From the IMG/VR virus record IMGVR_UViG_3300045118_000304, positions 1 through 58,170 of that record: DNA of 58,170 nucleotides; one strand, 5' to 3'. Each line of letters begins with the position of its first letter. Positions within the stretch are counted from its first letter, which is position 1. The DNA is from a virus. The translations under genes were made by a program, and so were the position numbers. Under the pieces are notes generated by a model. That model was not told where the DNA came from, did not search any database, and worked only from the letters and a program-made list of their open reading frames with translations. Shown here in pieces: positions 46,495 to 53,035 of this stretch.

Positions 46495-46565
46495 CCGCTA
46501 TCATCTAGTGGCCCAGGATATAAGATTCTCAATCTTAATACACGAGTTCGAATCTCGTTAGCGGT
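46495..46565 (+). tRNA. tRNA-Glu(CTC)
   Basis: Acceptor CCGCTA/TAGCGG, Glu-like D-arm (ATCTAGTGGCCCAGGA), anticodon stem TAAGA/TCTTA with loop TTCTCAA (anticodon CTC), T-arm CGAG-TTCGAAT-CTCG. No encoded CCA. First RNA of the cluster. Confidence 0.85.
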
Positions 46566-46842
46566 ACAAAAATTACAAGAGAACCCGTTACACCACGGTG
46601 AGGAACTTCAGCTCATACAAAGAAGCGAGTGGGAGAAGAATGTGACCAAGATATACTGAGGAAGTTTGTGGCTATCTTTCCGAACGTAATTCAAAGCCAT
46701 CACATTATTCGTTCGCACCACCAGCAAGTATGCAACTCAAACAGACCCAGGACGGCACGCTTCTTGTCTAATAACGGTCGGGTAGAGGCCAATAGAGAAA
46801 TGACGGGATAAAACAAAAAGCTGGGTAAGCTCGGTAATAAAT
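46566..46842 (+). ncRNA. rnpB: Candidate RNase P RNA
   Basis: The stretch exactly fills the gap between two tRNAs and shows bacterial RNase P landmarks in order. P1 is ATTAC..GAG / CTC.GTAAT (46572-46581 / 46830-46838); P2 is CCCG/CGGG (46584 / 46804). A CR-I-like GAGGAAC at 46600 is followed by P4 TTCAGC (46607-46612), pairing with GCTGGG (46820-46825). TAGAGAAATGAC (46793) compares with UAGAUGAAUGAC of E. coli M1 RNA, and ACAAAA stands just before the P4 3' strand, as in ACAGAA. An internal AATGTGA/TCACATT helix fits a specificity domain. Assigned by eye, with no covariance model. A 60-codon ORF here looks spurious. Confidence 0.6.
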
Positions 46843-46915
46843 GGCGCTATCGTCTAGTTGGTTAGGACACGACTCTTTCAAGGTCAAAAGGCCGGTTCAA
46901 TCCCGGCTAGCGCTA
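46843..46915 (+). tRNA. tRNA-Glu(TTC)
   Basis: Acceptor GGCGCTA/TAGCGCT (G-U first pair), Glu-type D-arm CGTCTAGTTGGTTAGGACA, anticodon loop CTTTCAA (TTC) on a 4-bp stem with a C-A mismatch at its base, T-arm GCCGG-TTCAATC-CCGGC. No CCA. Confidence 0.82.
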
Positions 46916-46918
46916 CTA

Positions 46919-47134
46919 ATGAAACAGAAAGAACCGAATTTCATAGCTCCGAAGTTTAAATGTACTTGCGGACAAAAATTAAAAGCAACAGACCCCGAAG
47001 CATTCTTTAATACTGCATATACATATATTTATAAATGTCCGGTTTGTGGAATAAAGTGGATAGTAACCTGCGAAGAATCTGGAAATGATTATGAAAATGG
47101 TATTAATCTTTTGACAGGTGTTATAGAAGAATAA
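46919..47134 (+). CDS. Small zinc-ribbon protein (71 aa)
   Basis: ATG 46919 lies three nt after the tRNA-Glu discriminator base; an in-frame ATG at 46841 would lie across the tRNA and is rejected. CTCG (residues 15-18) and CPVCG form a zinc ribbon. No Shine-Dalgarno apart from tRNA sequence. Function unknown. Confidence 0.65.
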   Translation: MKQKEPNFIAPKFKCTCGQKLKATDPEAFFNTAYTYIYKCPVCGIKWIVTCEESGNDYENGINLLTGVIEE

Positions 47135-47139
47135 TATTA

Positions 47140-47436
47140 ATGTATTTACAAGATGAAGAACTTCAAAAATGGATTTCACAAAAAACAGGGCTTGCTTTTG
47201 ACTCAATAAGTGAAATCGATTTATTACAAATTATACATAAAAAACATTGGAATTGCTATGTAAGTACGATAGGATATGCCAGCGAGGCGCGGGTTGATGT
47301 TGCACATCTTTATTCTTTATTAATGGATCCTAGACAATATTATTATCGTATTTTAACCTGTACGGGCGTACAAATTTGTCATTATAATAAATTATTTCCA
47401 TGTTTGGTACATGGTGCAATTGGGGCGTTAGTGTAA
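47140..47436 (+). CDS. Protein of unknown function (98 aa)
   Basis: Starts five nt after the zinc-ribbon gene. Contains EELQKWISQKTGLAFDSISE and HWNCYVSTIGYASEARV. Its final five codons and stop lie inside tRNA-Asp, so excision of the tRNA would shorten the message at or near the stop. Confidence 0.6.
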   Translation: MYLQDEELQKWISQKTGLAFDSISEIDLLQIIHKKHWNCYVSTIGYASEARVDVAHLYSLLMDPRQYYYRILTCTGVQICHYNKLFPCLVHGAIGALV

Positions 47437-47495
47437 TTGGTTAACACGCCTGCCTGTCACGCAGAAGAGTACGGATTCGAGTTCCGTACGCCCCG
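47422..47495 (+). tRNA. tRNA-Asp(GTC)
   Basis: Acceptor GGGGCGT/ACGCCCC, anticodon loop CTGTCAC (GTC), T-arm ending TTCGAGT. Discriminator G, no CCA. Overlaps the upstream gene's last 15 nt; the next gene's ATG is one nt after its end. Confidence 0.92.
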
Positions 47496-47496
47496 C

Positions 47497-47730
47497 ATGA
47501 AACACAACAGAGACAAAGATGAATTAAAGGTTTTAAAACGTAAAAGAGTTTGGGATAGATTTAAGTGGTGGTATAATAATCAAACGAATAGGTTGTTTAA
47601 AAATCATTGGTTGAAAGATAGTTGTAGTATGTGTAAATATGAACAAGCTATCAAATATCGCGAACATACTATACAACGCAGAAAAGATAAAAAAGTCATT
47701 AATGAACAATTAAATGACATGGAGACATAG
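47497..47730 (+). CDS. Small basic protein, unknown (77 aa)
   Basis: ATG is one nt after tRNA-Asp. Lys/Arg/Trp-rich (DELKVLKRKRVWDRFKWWYN), with CSMC in the middle. The stop lies ten nt inside tRNA-Phe. Possibly nucleic-acid-binding; function unknown. Confidence 0.6.
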   Translation: MKHNRDKDELKVLKRKRVWDRFKWWYNNQTNRLFKNHWLKDSCSMCKYEQAIKYREHTIQRRKDKKVINEQLNDMET

Positions 47731-47794
47731 CTCAGTCGGTAGAGCTCTAGGCTGAAGACCTGGGTATGCACTGGTTCGATTCCGGTTGTCTCCA
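47721..47794 (+). tRNA. tRNA-Phe(GAA)
   Basis: Acceptor GGAGACA/TGTCTCC, D-arm TAGCTCAGTCGGTAGAGC, anticodon stem CTAGG/CCTGG with loop CTGAAGA (GAA), T-loop TTCGATT. Discriminator A, no CCA. Confidence 0.92.
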
Positions 47795-47801
47795 CAATAA
47801 A

Positions 47802-47876
47802 CGACGCGTAGCTAAATTGGTGACGGCAGCCGCCTTATACACGGAAGATATGTGGGTTCAAGTCCTACCGCGTCGA
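47802..47876 (+). tRNA. tRNA with atypical anticodon arm, probably Ile(TAT)
   Basis: Perfect acceptor CGACGCG/CGCGTCG and T-arm GTGGG-TTCAAGT-CCTAC. The anticodon stem keeps only CCG/CGG as firm pairs with mismatches on both sides; the best 7-nt loop is CTTATAC (anticodon TAT, T33). A larger loop is possible, so the amino acid is uncertain. Confidence 0.65.
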
Positions 47877-47894
47877 CTAAAAAATACAATAAAT

Positions 47895-47966
47895 TCAGCA
47901 GTAACTCAACGGTAGAGTGCCTGGCTGTTAACCAGGATGTTGAAGGTTCGAGCCCTTCCTGCTGAG
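47895..47966 (+). tRNA. tRNA-Asn(GTT)
   Basis: Acceptor TCAGCAG/CTGCTGA, anticodon stem CCTGG/CCAGG with loop CTGTTAA (GTT), T-arm GAAGG-TTCGAGC-CCTTC. Discriminator G, no CCA. Confidence 0.92.
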
Positions 47967-47969
47967 CTA

Positions 47970-48101
47970 GCGGGTCGATAGATGTTAGTTATCGGTTAAA
48001 GCATATATCTCAAAAATATAACACTCTAGGTTCAAGTCCTAGCGCGTATGAAAATACGTAGTAGCTAAATTAAAAACACTGACGTCGCTTAAATTACCCG
48101 C
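47970..48101 (+). tRNA. tRNA-Leu(CAA)-like gene with rearranged acceptor stem (possible circular permutation)
   Basis: A D-arm-like segment, an anticodon arm TATAT-CTCAAAA-ATATA (48004-48020, anticodon CAA), a 5-nt variable loop and a perfect T-arm CTAGG-TTCAAGT-CCTAG are followed by CGCGTAT plus G (48043-48050). No matching 5' acceptor strand lies upstream. Instead ATACG (48054-48058) directly follows and pairs with CGTAT across GAAA. An outer pair GCGGGT/ACCCGC (47970-47975 / 48096-48101) brackets the whole. Either a permuted tRNA or a decayed one; the short variable loop is unusual for Leu. Confidence 0.45.
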
Positions 48102-48106
48102 GATAT

Positions 48107-48189
48107 GTATCTGTTGAGCAACTGGCTGGCTCGCCTGACTGTAGATCAGGTCCCCTTTGGGCGTGGGGGTTCGAATCCCTCCAGATACA
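48107..48189 (+). tRNA. tRNA-Tyr(GTA)
   Basis: Acceptor GTATCTG/CAGATAC, anticodon stem CCTGA/TCAGG with loop CTGTAGA (GTA), long variable arm (TCCCCTTTGGGCG) typical of bacterial tRNA-Tyr, T-loop TTCGAAT. No CCA. Confidence 0.92.
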
Positions 48190-48191
48190 CT

Positions 48192-48266
48192 GTGGCCGTA
48201 GGACAATTGGCTTAGTCCGACAGGTTGTGGCCCTGTACGTTATGGGTTCGAATCCCATCGGTCACC
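48192..48266 (+). tRNA. tRNA-His(GTG)
   Basis: Acceptor GTGGCCG/CGGTCAC, anticodon stem ACAGG/CCTGT with loop TTGTGGC (GTG), C73. The base before the acceptor is T, so the G-1 normally needed by His-tRNA synthetase is not encoded opposite C73. Confidence 0.88.
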
Positions 48267-48323
48267 TACATTCCCCTTGTGTCCCTGAAGAAATTCAAAC
48301 CTTGGGTAGAAAGGAAAAACATC

Positions 48324-48990
48324 ATGAGTAACATTTTATTGGAATTACAAGCTGGCGAGGGTGGAGCGGATGCAAAACTCCTCGTCGAGGATCAATTAAG
48401 TATTTATTTAAAAGTCGCGTATAAACACGGACTTTGAGGCAATTCCAATATATGTTAGTGATGGGTTTGCTTCAGTTCAGGTTATCGGACAAAGAGCAAA
48501 GGAATTATTTGAAAACGAGGGTGGTGCGCACCAATGGCACAGAGTTCCTCCTACAGAAAACCGAGGACGAACACATACCTCTGTTGTAACAGTTGCAGTG
48601 TTGGATCTTATAGAACTTCCCGAGGTCAGTATAAATTTTAATGACGTTGAAGTTACAACCACTAAAGGAAGCGGTCCTGGAGGACAGAATCGTAATAAAG
48701 TTGAAACAGTTGTTGTATTAAAACATAAATCAGGGTTAACTGTTCGTTGCGGTTCCGAAAGATCCCAGTACCAAAACAAACAACTTGCTTTTGAAATATT
48801 ATATTCTAAGTTACAACGTATCGCTAAATATAATCATCAAAAACAAGCGGCCCAAAATAAACGATTGCAGATGGGGTCGGGACATCGAGCAGAAAAAATT
48901 CGTACTTATATGGTAAAACATAATTTATGGATTGACCATAGAACAAACGAGCGACGCGATCTGAAAGCGTGGATAAAGGGTAAATGGTAA
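48324..48990 (+). CDS. RF1-type peptide chain release factor with +1 frameshift at CUU UGA (221 aa)
   Basis: ATG 48324 follows AAGGAAAAAC. Codons 1-37 (LLELQAGEGGADAKLL, as in RF1 LEIRAGTGG) end at CTT TGA (48432-48437). A +1 shift over T48435 continues GAG GCA ATT in a frame open to 48990. The rest shows HRVPPTENRGRTHTS (RF1-type PxT anticodon motif, 75-77), SGPGGQNRNKVE (GGQ 119-121) and GSGHRAEKIRTY near the end. Domain 1 and the C-terminal extension of cellular RF1 are missing. CUU UGA is the core of the bacterial RF2 shift site, but here it is in an RF1-like gene and no strong upstream Shine-Dalgarno is seen. A sequencing error is the main alternative. Confidence 0.8.
48432..48438 (+). 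other. Putative +1 frameshift site CTT TGA G
   Basis: Slippery CTT followed by in-frame TGA; slipping of peptidyl-tRNA-Leu by one base gives UUU pairing and continues in the +1 frame. Same core as the known prfB site. The usual Shine-Dalgarno-like stimulator three nt upstream is weak (ACACGGA). Confidence 0.65.
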
Positions 48991-49003
48991 TAGCATAGAC
49001 ATA

Positions 49004-49105
49004 ATGACAGACATTATATCTACGTTACGATCTTTGAAAATAGAGTACCAAATATGTTTGAATCAATGTTGCGCATGGTTTGCCCAGCAATATACATTGT
49101 CGTAA
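49004..49105 (+). CDS. Very small ORF, doubtful (33 aa)
   Basis: MTDIISTLRSLKIEYQIC is the start of the only sensible reading between the release factor and the next RNA. No clear Shine-Dalgarno. It may be chance. Confidence 0.25.
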   Translation: MTDIISTLRSLKIEYQICLNQCCAWFAQQYTLS

Positions 49106-49114
49106 AAGGTACAA

Positions 49115-49243
49115 AGCTATAATAGCTACTCGTGCATACGCATAAAAATATAATTAATGGACTGCGGCTTTAATTGAAGTATTTTATGCCTGGAAATGAA
49201 ACGTTCCATTAAGAGTAACCGCAGAGTCACAGCTATTATAGTT
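49115..49243 (+). ncRNA. Structured RNA with 13-bp closing stem, unknown class
   Basis: CTATAATAGCT (49117-49127) pairs perfectly with AGCTATTATAG (49231-49241), and two more outer pairs (A-U, G-U) extend it. Inside, CTGCGG/CCGCAG closes a domain holding TTAAT/ATTAA and TGGAA/TTCCA helices; a small TGC-ATAC-GCA hairpin precedes it. It ends two nt before tRNA-Val, so tRNA 5' processing would define its 3' end. No known RNA family recognised. Confidence 0.6.
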
Positions 49244-49245
49244 AT

Positions 49246-49320
49246 GGGAGATTAGCTCAGCTGGTTTAGAGCGTCGGTCCTACAAACCGAAGGTCCACGG
49301 TTCGATCCCGTGATCTCCCA
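49246..49320 (+). tRNA. tRNA-Val(TAC) with C33
   Basis: Acceptor GGGAGAT/ATCTCCC, D-arm TAGCTCAGCTGG, anticodon stem TCGGT/ACCGA. The loop is CCTACAA: anticodon TAC preceded by C where nearly all tRNAs have U33. T-arm CACGG-TTCGATC-CCGTG. No CCA. Confidence 0.88.
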
Positions 49321-49325
49321 CACAT

Positions 49326-49808
49326 ATGGAAAAGACAGACAATACAATCACTGTCGATATGCGCAAACATTTTAGCAGGCGTCTTCGAGAGGCTGCTAAT
49401 AAAAAACTTGCTTCCATAAAGCAAGAGTACGGCGATCTCGACAAACACATGTACGATTATAAGGATGAACGGGACACGGCTGCTTTATTACCATTAATCC
49501 TAAGCAAAGAAATTACGGTTGCGGATATAGATATATCCAAACTAATCAATCCTTTAAAAGAAGCCATAGATGAAATTTATTCTCCAAGTATCGATATCCT
49601 CGATCTTTTCGGTTCCACGGCATCGGCAAAAATAAGTAAACAAGGAAAGCAGTTACTACTTAAACATAAGGCGGCATTAGCTGAATGTGCAAAACGTGAA
49701 AATGCCGTCGAGAAGGAAATAGCCCGTATTGAGGATAAATTATTTTTTGGTGGAAGCGGAAAATCATTATTAAAGCTTCTAAAAGAGTTCATTGCAAAAA
49801 AGTTTTAA
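49326..49808 (+). CDS. Helical protein, unknown (160 aa)
   Basis: ATG is five nt after tRNA-Val. Highly charged coiled-coil helices (DMRKHFSRRLREAANKKLAS, then KHKAALAECAKRENAVEKEI) flank a middle with IDILDLFGSTASAKISK. A hairpin follows the stop, then tRNA-Pro. No enzyme motif. Confidence 0.65.
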   Translation: MEKTDNTITVDMRKHFSRRLREAANKKLASIKQEYGDLDKHMYDYKDERDTAALLPLILSKEITVADIDISKLINPLKEAIDEIYSPSIDILDLFGSTASAKISKQGKQLLLKHKAALAECAKRENAVEKEIARIEDKLFFGGSGKSLLKLLKEFIAKKF

Positions 49809-49817
49809 ATAACAACC

Positions 49818-49838
49818 GACAACATCATTGATGTTGTC
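49818..49838 (+). terminator. 9-bp perfect hairpin before tRNA-Pro
   Basis: GACAACATC-ATT-GATGTTGTC, 9 nt after a stop codon and 4 nt before tRNA-Pro. Only TTA follows, so processing or 3'-end protection of the message is more likely than full termination. Confidence 0.55.
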
Positions 49839-49842
49839 TTAC

Positions 49843-49916
49843 CGGAGTGTAGCGTAGTTGGCTAACGCACATGCCCTGGGCGCATGGGATCGCTGGTTCG
49901 AGTCCAGTCACTCCGA
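49843..49916 (+). tRNA. tRNA-Pro(TGG) with C33
   Basis: Acceptor CGGAGTG/CACTCCG, anticodon stem CATGC/GCATG; loop CCTGGGC has anticod TGG with C at position 33. T-arm CTGG-TTCGAGT-CCAG. Discriminator A, no CCA. Confidence 0.85.
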
Positions 49917-49956
49917 CACTATAAATAACTAATGTTAAACAATTTCTTGGTTTAAT

Positions 49957-50799
49957 TTGACAACTTATAAGAAAACCGTTCATGATTTAGAAAGACGTTT
50001 TAAGGTAGCAGAAATTTTTATATCTACATTAAATGCACATAGGTATCATGTCACAAAAGAATTAATTCCGTCGTTATTAGAGGTTGGAACTTATTTTGAA
50101 TATTATGGAACAGTTTTGGGACATACATTATTGTTAGGAATATTTCGACACATTAGTGGAGCAGCTACGTATGATGTAGAATCAGGTGAGGATAATTTTC
50201 AATTTAGTCAGGCTAATTTTTTAAGAACGTGTGTTTTTGCAGCTAGATGTTTATACAGGTCAGATCAAAAAATAAATTACAGGTACGAAATTCCCGGTAT
50301 TCCGGAAACTTACTTCTGTCAAACAATTCATTGTTATTCTATAGCAGATATAATAAAGGCGATTGATGATAATCATGCATTTAGACGACCACTTTCAGCG
50401 GCTGCAAATAAACGTGGTCTTTACACATTAGAAGATCGAAAACGTGTTGCACCTGAATGGTTTGATAAGCATCCTCACGAAGAATCCGTAATTTTAGCGA
50501 AAGAAAAATATGTAAAGACCAAGATGCTTATTATTACTGATACACCAAAAAAAATTATATCAGCACCAGAACTTCTTATGGATGCCGAATTATGTGATTC
50601 GCTGGAAAGAATATATCCAGATCTTGAATTAATATTAAAATTCACAGGTATTGAATCCCCATTCATACGAAAAGGATTTGATGCTAAAAAAAGTGAGGAC
50701 GGAAAATTAATAATCGCTAGCGGAGAAGGATATTTCAATTTTCATGCTGATGAAATGATTCGTGCATTAGTCCAATTAAAAGAACAGGGGCTGTTTTAA
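49957..50799 (+). CDS. Protein of unknown function (280 aa; TTG start)
   Basis: The frame has no ATG near its beginning; TTG 49957 is the first plausible start (TTYKKTVHDLERRFKVAE). The middle is aromatic and His/Cys-rich (YRYEIPGIPETYFCQTIHCY) and the C-terminus is acidic. No family recognised. It lies between two tRNA-Pro genes. Confidence 0.6.
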   Translation: MTTYKKTVHDLERRFKVAEIFISTLNAHRYHVTKELIPSLLEVGTYFEYYGTVLGHTLLLGIFRHISGAATYDVESGEDNFQFSQANFLRTCVFAARCLYRSDQKINYRYEIPGIPETYFCQTIHCYSIADIIKAIDDNHAFRRPLSAAANKRGLYTLEDRKRVAPEWFDKHPHEESVILAKEKYVKTKMLIITDTPKKIISAPELLMDAELCDSLERIYPDLELILKFTGIESPFIRKGFDAKKSEDGKLIIASGEGYFNFHADEMIRALVQLKEQGLF

Positions 50800-50806
50800 A
50801 ATTAAA

Positions 50807-50881
50807 CGGAATATGGGCCAATTGGTAGGCCACCAGTTTCGGGAACTGGACATCGTGTGGGTTCAAGCCCCACTATTCCGA
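50807..50881 (+). tRNA. tRNA-Pro(CGG)
   Basis: Acceptor CGGAATA/TATTCCG, anticodon stem CCAGT/ACTGG with loop TTCGGGA (CGG, U33 present), T-arm GTGGG-TTCAAGC-CCCAC. No CCA. The next ATG is three nt after its end. Confidence 0.88.
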
Positions 50882-50884
50882 CAA

Positions 50885-51097
50885 ATGCCAAAACAATACA
50901 AGATATTGACAAGCCGAGGTATACATTTATCGTTTAGAAAAGGCATACTTGCGGGAAATAGGAAATTAAAAATTTACGGAACATTAGATTGTTATAGCGG
51001 CAAACGTATGAAAAAAAAGAATCGAGTATTTTTTCTTACAGAACTAGATGCATTACAATGTAGTTATCGCCCCTGTAAAATTTGTATGTATAAATGA
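50885..51097 (+). CDS. Ada-type zinc-binding domain protein (70 aa)
   Basis: The end reads YGTLDCYSGKRMKKKNRVFF..ELDALQCSYRPCKIC, matching the metal-binding domain of Ada and related small proteins (C...KRM...NRV.F.....A...GYRPCKRC). ATG lies three nt after tRNA-Pro; upstream in-frame Met codons would be inside the tRNA. It overlaps the next gene by ATGA. Role unknown; perhaps DNA binding. Confidence 0.7.
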   Translation: MPKQYKILTSRGIHLSFRKGILAGNRKLKIYGTLDCYSGKRMKKKNRVFFLTELDALQCSYRPCKICMYK

Positions 51098-51303
51098 ATT
51101 ATTATAAACAAGTAAAAATACAATATGATGATGGTGCATTTGAAATATGTTGGATACCTGAAGAATTTGCACACAAGCATCGCCGAATTATAGTAGATGA
51201 TAAATATGCTAGAGTATTAATAATCTATATGGACATTCGTTTGACTGAAGATCTTATTGAAATAAATCAAAAATTTCCGTTACGGAAAGCAACCGATATA
51301 TGA
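51094..51303 (+). CDS. Small protein, unknown (69 aa)
   Basis: ATGA overlap on both sides. Beta-rich start (YYKQVKIQYDDGAFEICWIP), then helical. No function recognised; co-translated with the RNA ligase. Confidence 0.6.
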   Translation: MNYYKQVKIQYDDGAFEICWIPEEFAHKHRRIIVDDKYARVLIIYMDIRLTEDLIEINQKFPLRKATDI

Positions 51304-51908
51304 AACAATATCCAGAAATTCCTAAAGATGTGCCATCTTTTAATGCACACGTGTTCGATAAAATAGATGGTAGTAACTTACGTTTTGAATACAGCAAAAA
51401 ACGTGGTTGGTTTAAATTCGGTACGCGCACAAGATTATTTGACCAATCAGATGACGTATTTGGATCAGCAGTTCCTTTATTTCACGAAACGTTGTTATTC
51501 CCGCTTACCCAAATTATGATTGATAACCGATTTGAACATGCGGTAGTGTTTGCAGAATTTGCTGGGAAAAGAAGTTTTGCTGGACAACATGAAAAAGATG
51601 ATGTGAAGACACTGACGGTGTTTGATGTGGCCTTAGATAAAAAAGGATTCGTATCTCCTAAGATGTTCATAAAATTATTTGACGGTAAAGTACTGATACC
51701 AAAATATCTTGGATATTATCGCTGGAATAAAGAATTTACCACTAAGATCTATTATAATGAAATAGAAGGAATCACTTTTGAAGGAGTCGTCGGCAAAGAT
51801 GGGGAGGGGACGCACTACAATATGGCAAAAGCTAAGACATTGCAGTGGTTAAATAAAGTACATGCTTTATATTCAGATAATCTAGCAGATAAGATAATAA
51901 ATAGTTAA
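51300..51908 (+). CDS. RNA ligase (nucleotidyltransferase fold, 202 aa)
   Basis: Ligase motifs in order: motif I DKIDGSN (nucleotidyl Lys21), FKFGTRTR (motif Ia-like), motif III VFAEFAGKRSF (82-93), motif IV FEGVVGK (160-166), motif V AKAKTLQW (176-183). It resembles phage Rnl2-like and DRB0094-type ligases and lacks an accessory domain. It seals nicks in RNA through an adenylated intermediate; in a tRNA-rich phage the likely job is tRNA repair after anticodon cleavage. Overlaps the next gene by one nt. Confidence 0.83.
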   Translation: MKQYPEIPKDVPSFNAHVFDKIDGSNLRFEYSKKRGWFKFGTRTRLFDQSDDVFGSAVPLFHETLLFPLTQIMIDNRFEHAVVFAEFAGKRSFAGQHEKDDVKTLTVFDVALDKKGFVSPKMFIKLFDGKVLIPKYLGYYRWNKEFTTKIYYNEIEGITFEGVVGKDGEGTHYNMAKAKTLQWLNKVHALYSDNLADKIINS

Positions 51909-52468
51909 TGGAACAACTAATCTGCGGTAAAAACCATAAGAAGATCGGGGTAACTCCTTCGATCGTACTAATTAATCCTAAATATCCAAGAAACGTTGGC
52001 GCAATAATACGTGCTGCATCTTGTTTTGGTATAGCCCAGGTTTGGTACACCGGCAATCGTGTATCAATGACACCAACAAAAGATTATCGTTTACCAAGAG
52101 AAGAACGGATGAAGGGTTATAAAGAAGTTACACTCACACAATTTGATTATCCGTTTGATATGTTTGAAAAAGCAATTCCTATTGCAATTGAAGTGCGAGA
52201 AAACTCTGAAAACTTATTAGACTTTGAACATCCATATAATGCAGTGTATGTTTTTGGTCCAGAAGATGGTGGTATTGAACGAGTACATATGCAACACTGC
52301 CATCGAATTGTCACTATACCCACGAAACATTGCACAAACTTGGCAGCGGCTGTTTATCTTACTTTATATGATAGATATGCCAAACGAGTACGTGCAGGAA
52401 AAGATCAAATATTCAATATAGGAAAAAATGAACAACGAGGTTATGAAGAAGGGGCTGAATTTGGATGA
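51908..52468 (+). CDS. SpoU/TrmL-like RNA 2'-O-methyltransferase (186 aa)
   Basis: SPOUT motifs: 1 NPKYPRNVGAIIRAA (23-37, Asn and Arg present), 2 VYVFGPEDGGI, 3 TIPTKHCTNLAAAVYLTLYD (Ser and Asn of the usual motif partly changed to His-Cys-Thr-Asn). It has the compact length of TrmL, which methylates anticodon-loop position 34. It lies directly after the RNA ligase; both point to tRNA protection or repair. Overlaps the CYTH gene by ATGA. Confidence 0.85.
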   Translation: MEQLICGKNHKKIGVTPSIVLINPKYPRNVGAIIRAASCFGIAQVWYTGNRVSMTPTKDYRLPREERMKGYKEVTLTQFDYPFDMFEKAIPIAIEVRENSENLLDFEHPYNAVYVFGPEDGGIERVHMQHCHRIVTIPTKHCTNLAAAVYLTLYDRYAKRVRAGKDQIFNIGKNEQRGYEEGAEFG

Positions 52469-52950
52469 TACCAAAAGAAATTGAATATAAATTTTTGTTC
52501 TTTGATGAGAATGTTGTGCTTCCACAGCTGGCTCAAGCTAGTAAATCAATAAAATTAATGCAGGGTTATACAATAGATGGGATTAGGTTTACTCAACGAG
52601 TACATGAAGATAATACAAAAGATTATAAAATAAATTATAAATTAGGAATGGGTGTAGTTCGGGACGAAGCACAATGTCAAATAGATGAAAATGTGTTTAT
52701 TGCAATTTGGCCCTTAACAATTGGTCGACGTGTTTACAAAACACGTTATCACTTTCCACTGGAATCTGGTCTTATATTAGAATTAGATGTATATCAACAT
52801 TCGAGGAAATGGCCATTGATCACTGGAGAAATAGAGTTTGCTACGGAAGAGGAAGCAGATAATTACTCAGACACTGAATTGGGGCGCTTCGGCAGTTTTT
52901 TATATGTAACTGGCGACTCTGAGTATCTGAATATAAACTTAGCCTGTTAA
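52465..52950 (+). CDS. CYTH-domain protein (161 aa)
   Basis: The ExExK signature is KEIEYKF (residues 4-10). Charged tunnel strands follow (RFTQRVHED, DYKINYKLG, VYKTRYHFPLE, LILELDVYQ, GEIEFATEEEA). CYTH enzymes hydrolyse triphosphates (thiamine triphosphate, polyphosphate, RNA 5' triphosphate). RNA 5'-end processing would suit its place after RNA ligase and methyltransferase, but the substrate is unknown. Confidence 0.8.
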   Translation: MIPKEIEYKFLFFDENVVLPQLAQASKSIKLMQGYTIDGIRFTQRVHEDNTKDYKINYKLGMGVVRDEAQCQIDENVFIAIWPLTIGRRVYKTRYHFPLESGLILELDVYQHSRKWPLITGEIEFATEEEADNYSDTELGRFGSFLYVTGDSEYLNINLAC

Positions 52951-52958
52951 TAAATTAT

Positions 52959-53032
52959 GCTCTCGTACATCAATTGGACAGAGCTGCGCCTTCTAAGCGT
53001 GAGCGTTGCGAGTTCGAGTCTCGCCGAGAGTA
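52959..53032 (+). tRNA. tRNA-Arg(TCT)
   Basis: Acceptor GCTCTCG/CGAGAGT (first pair G-U), anticodon stem TGCGC/GCGTG with loop CTTCTAA (TCT), T-arm GCGAG-TTCGAGT-CTCGC. No CCA. Confidence 0.88.
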
Positions 53033-53035
53033 CAA

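Noticed and set aside
46629-46811. 60-codon ORF in the RNase P RNA candidate
   Set aside because: It overlaps conserved RNA landmarks, has no Shine-Dalgarno, and its His/Arg/Ser composition looks non-coding.
48054-48110. Separate mini-tRNA closed by ATACGTA/TATGTAT
   Set aside because: Only 57 nt long, no T-loop motif, and its 3' strand is the start of tRNA-Tyr.
49266-49290. Val tRNA loop CCTACAA read as an amber suppressor (CTA)
   Set aside because: With a 5-bp stem the central triplet is TAC; reading CTA would need a shifted, mismatched stem.
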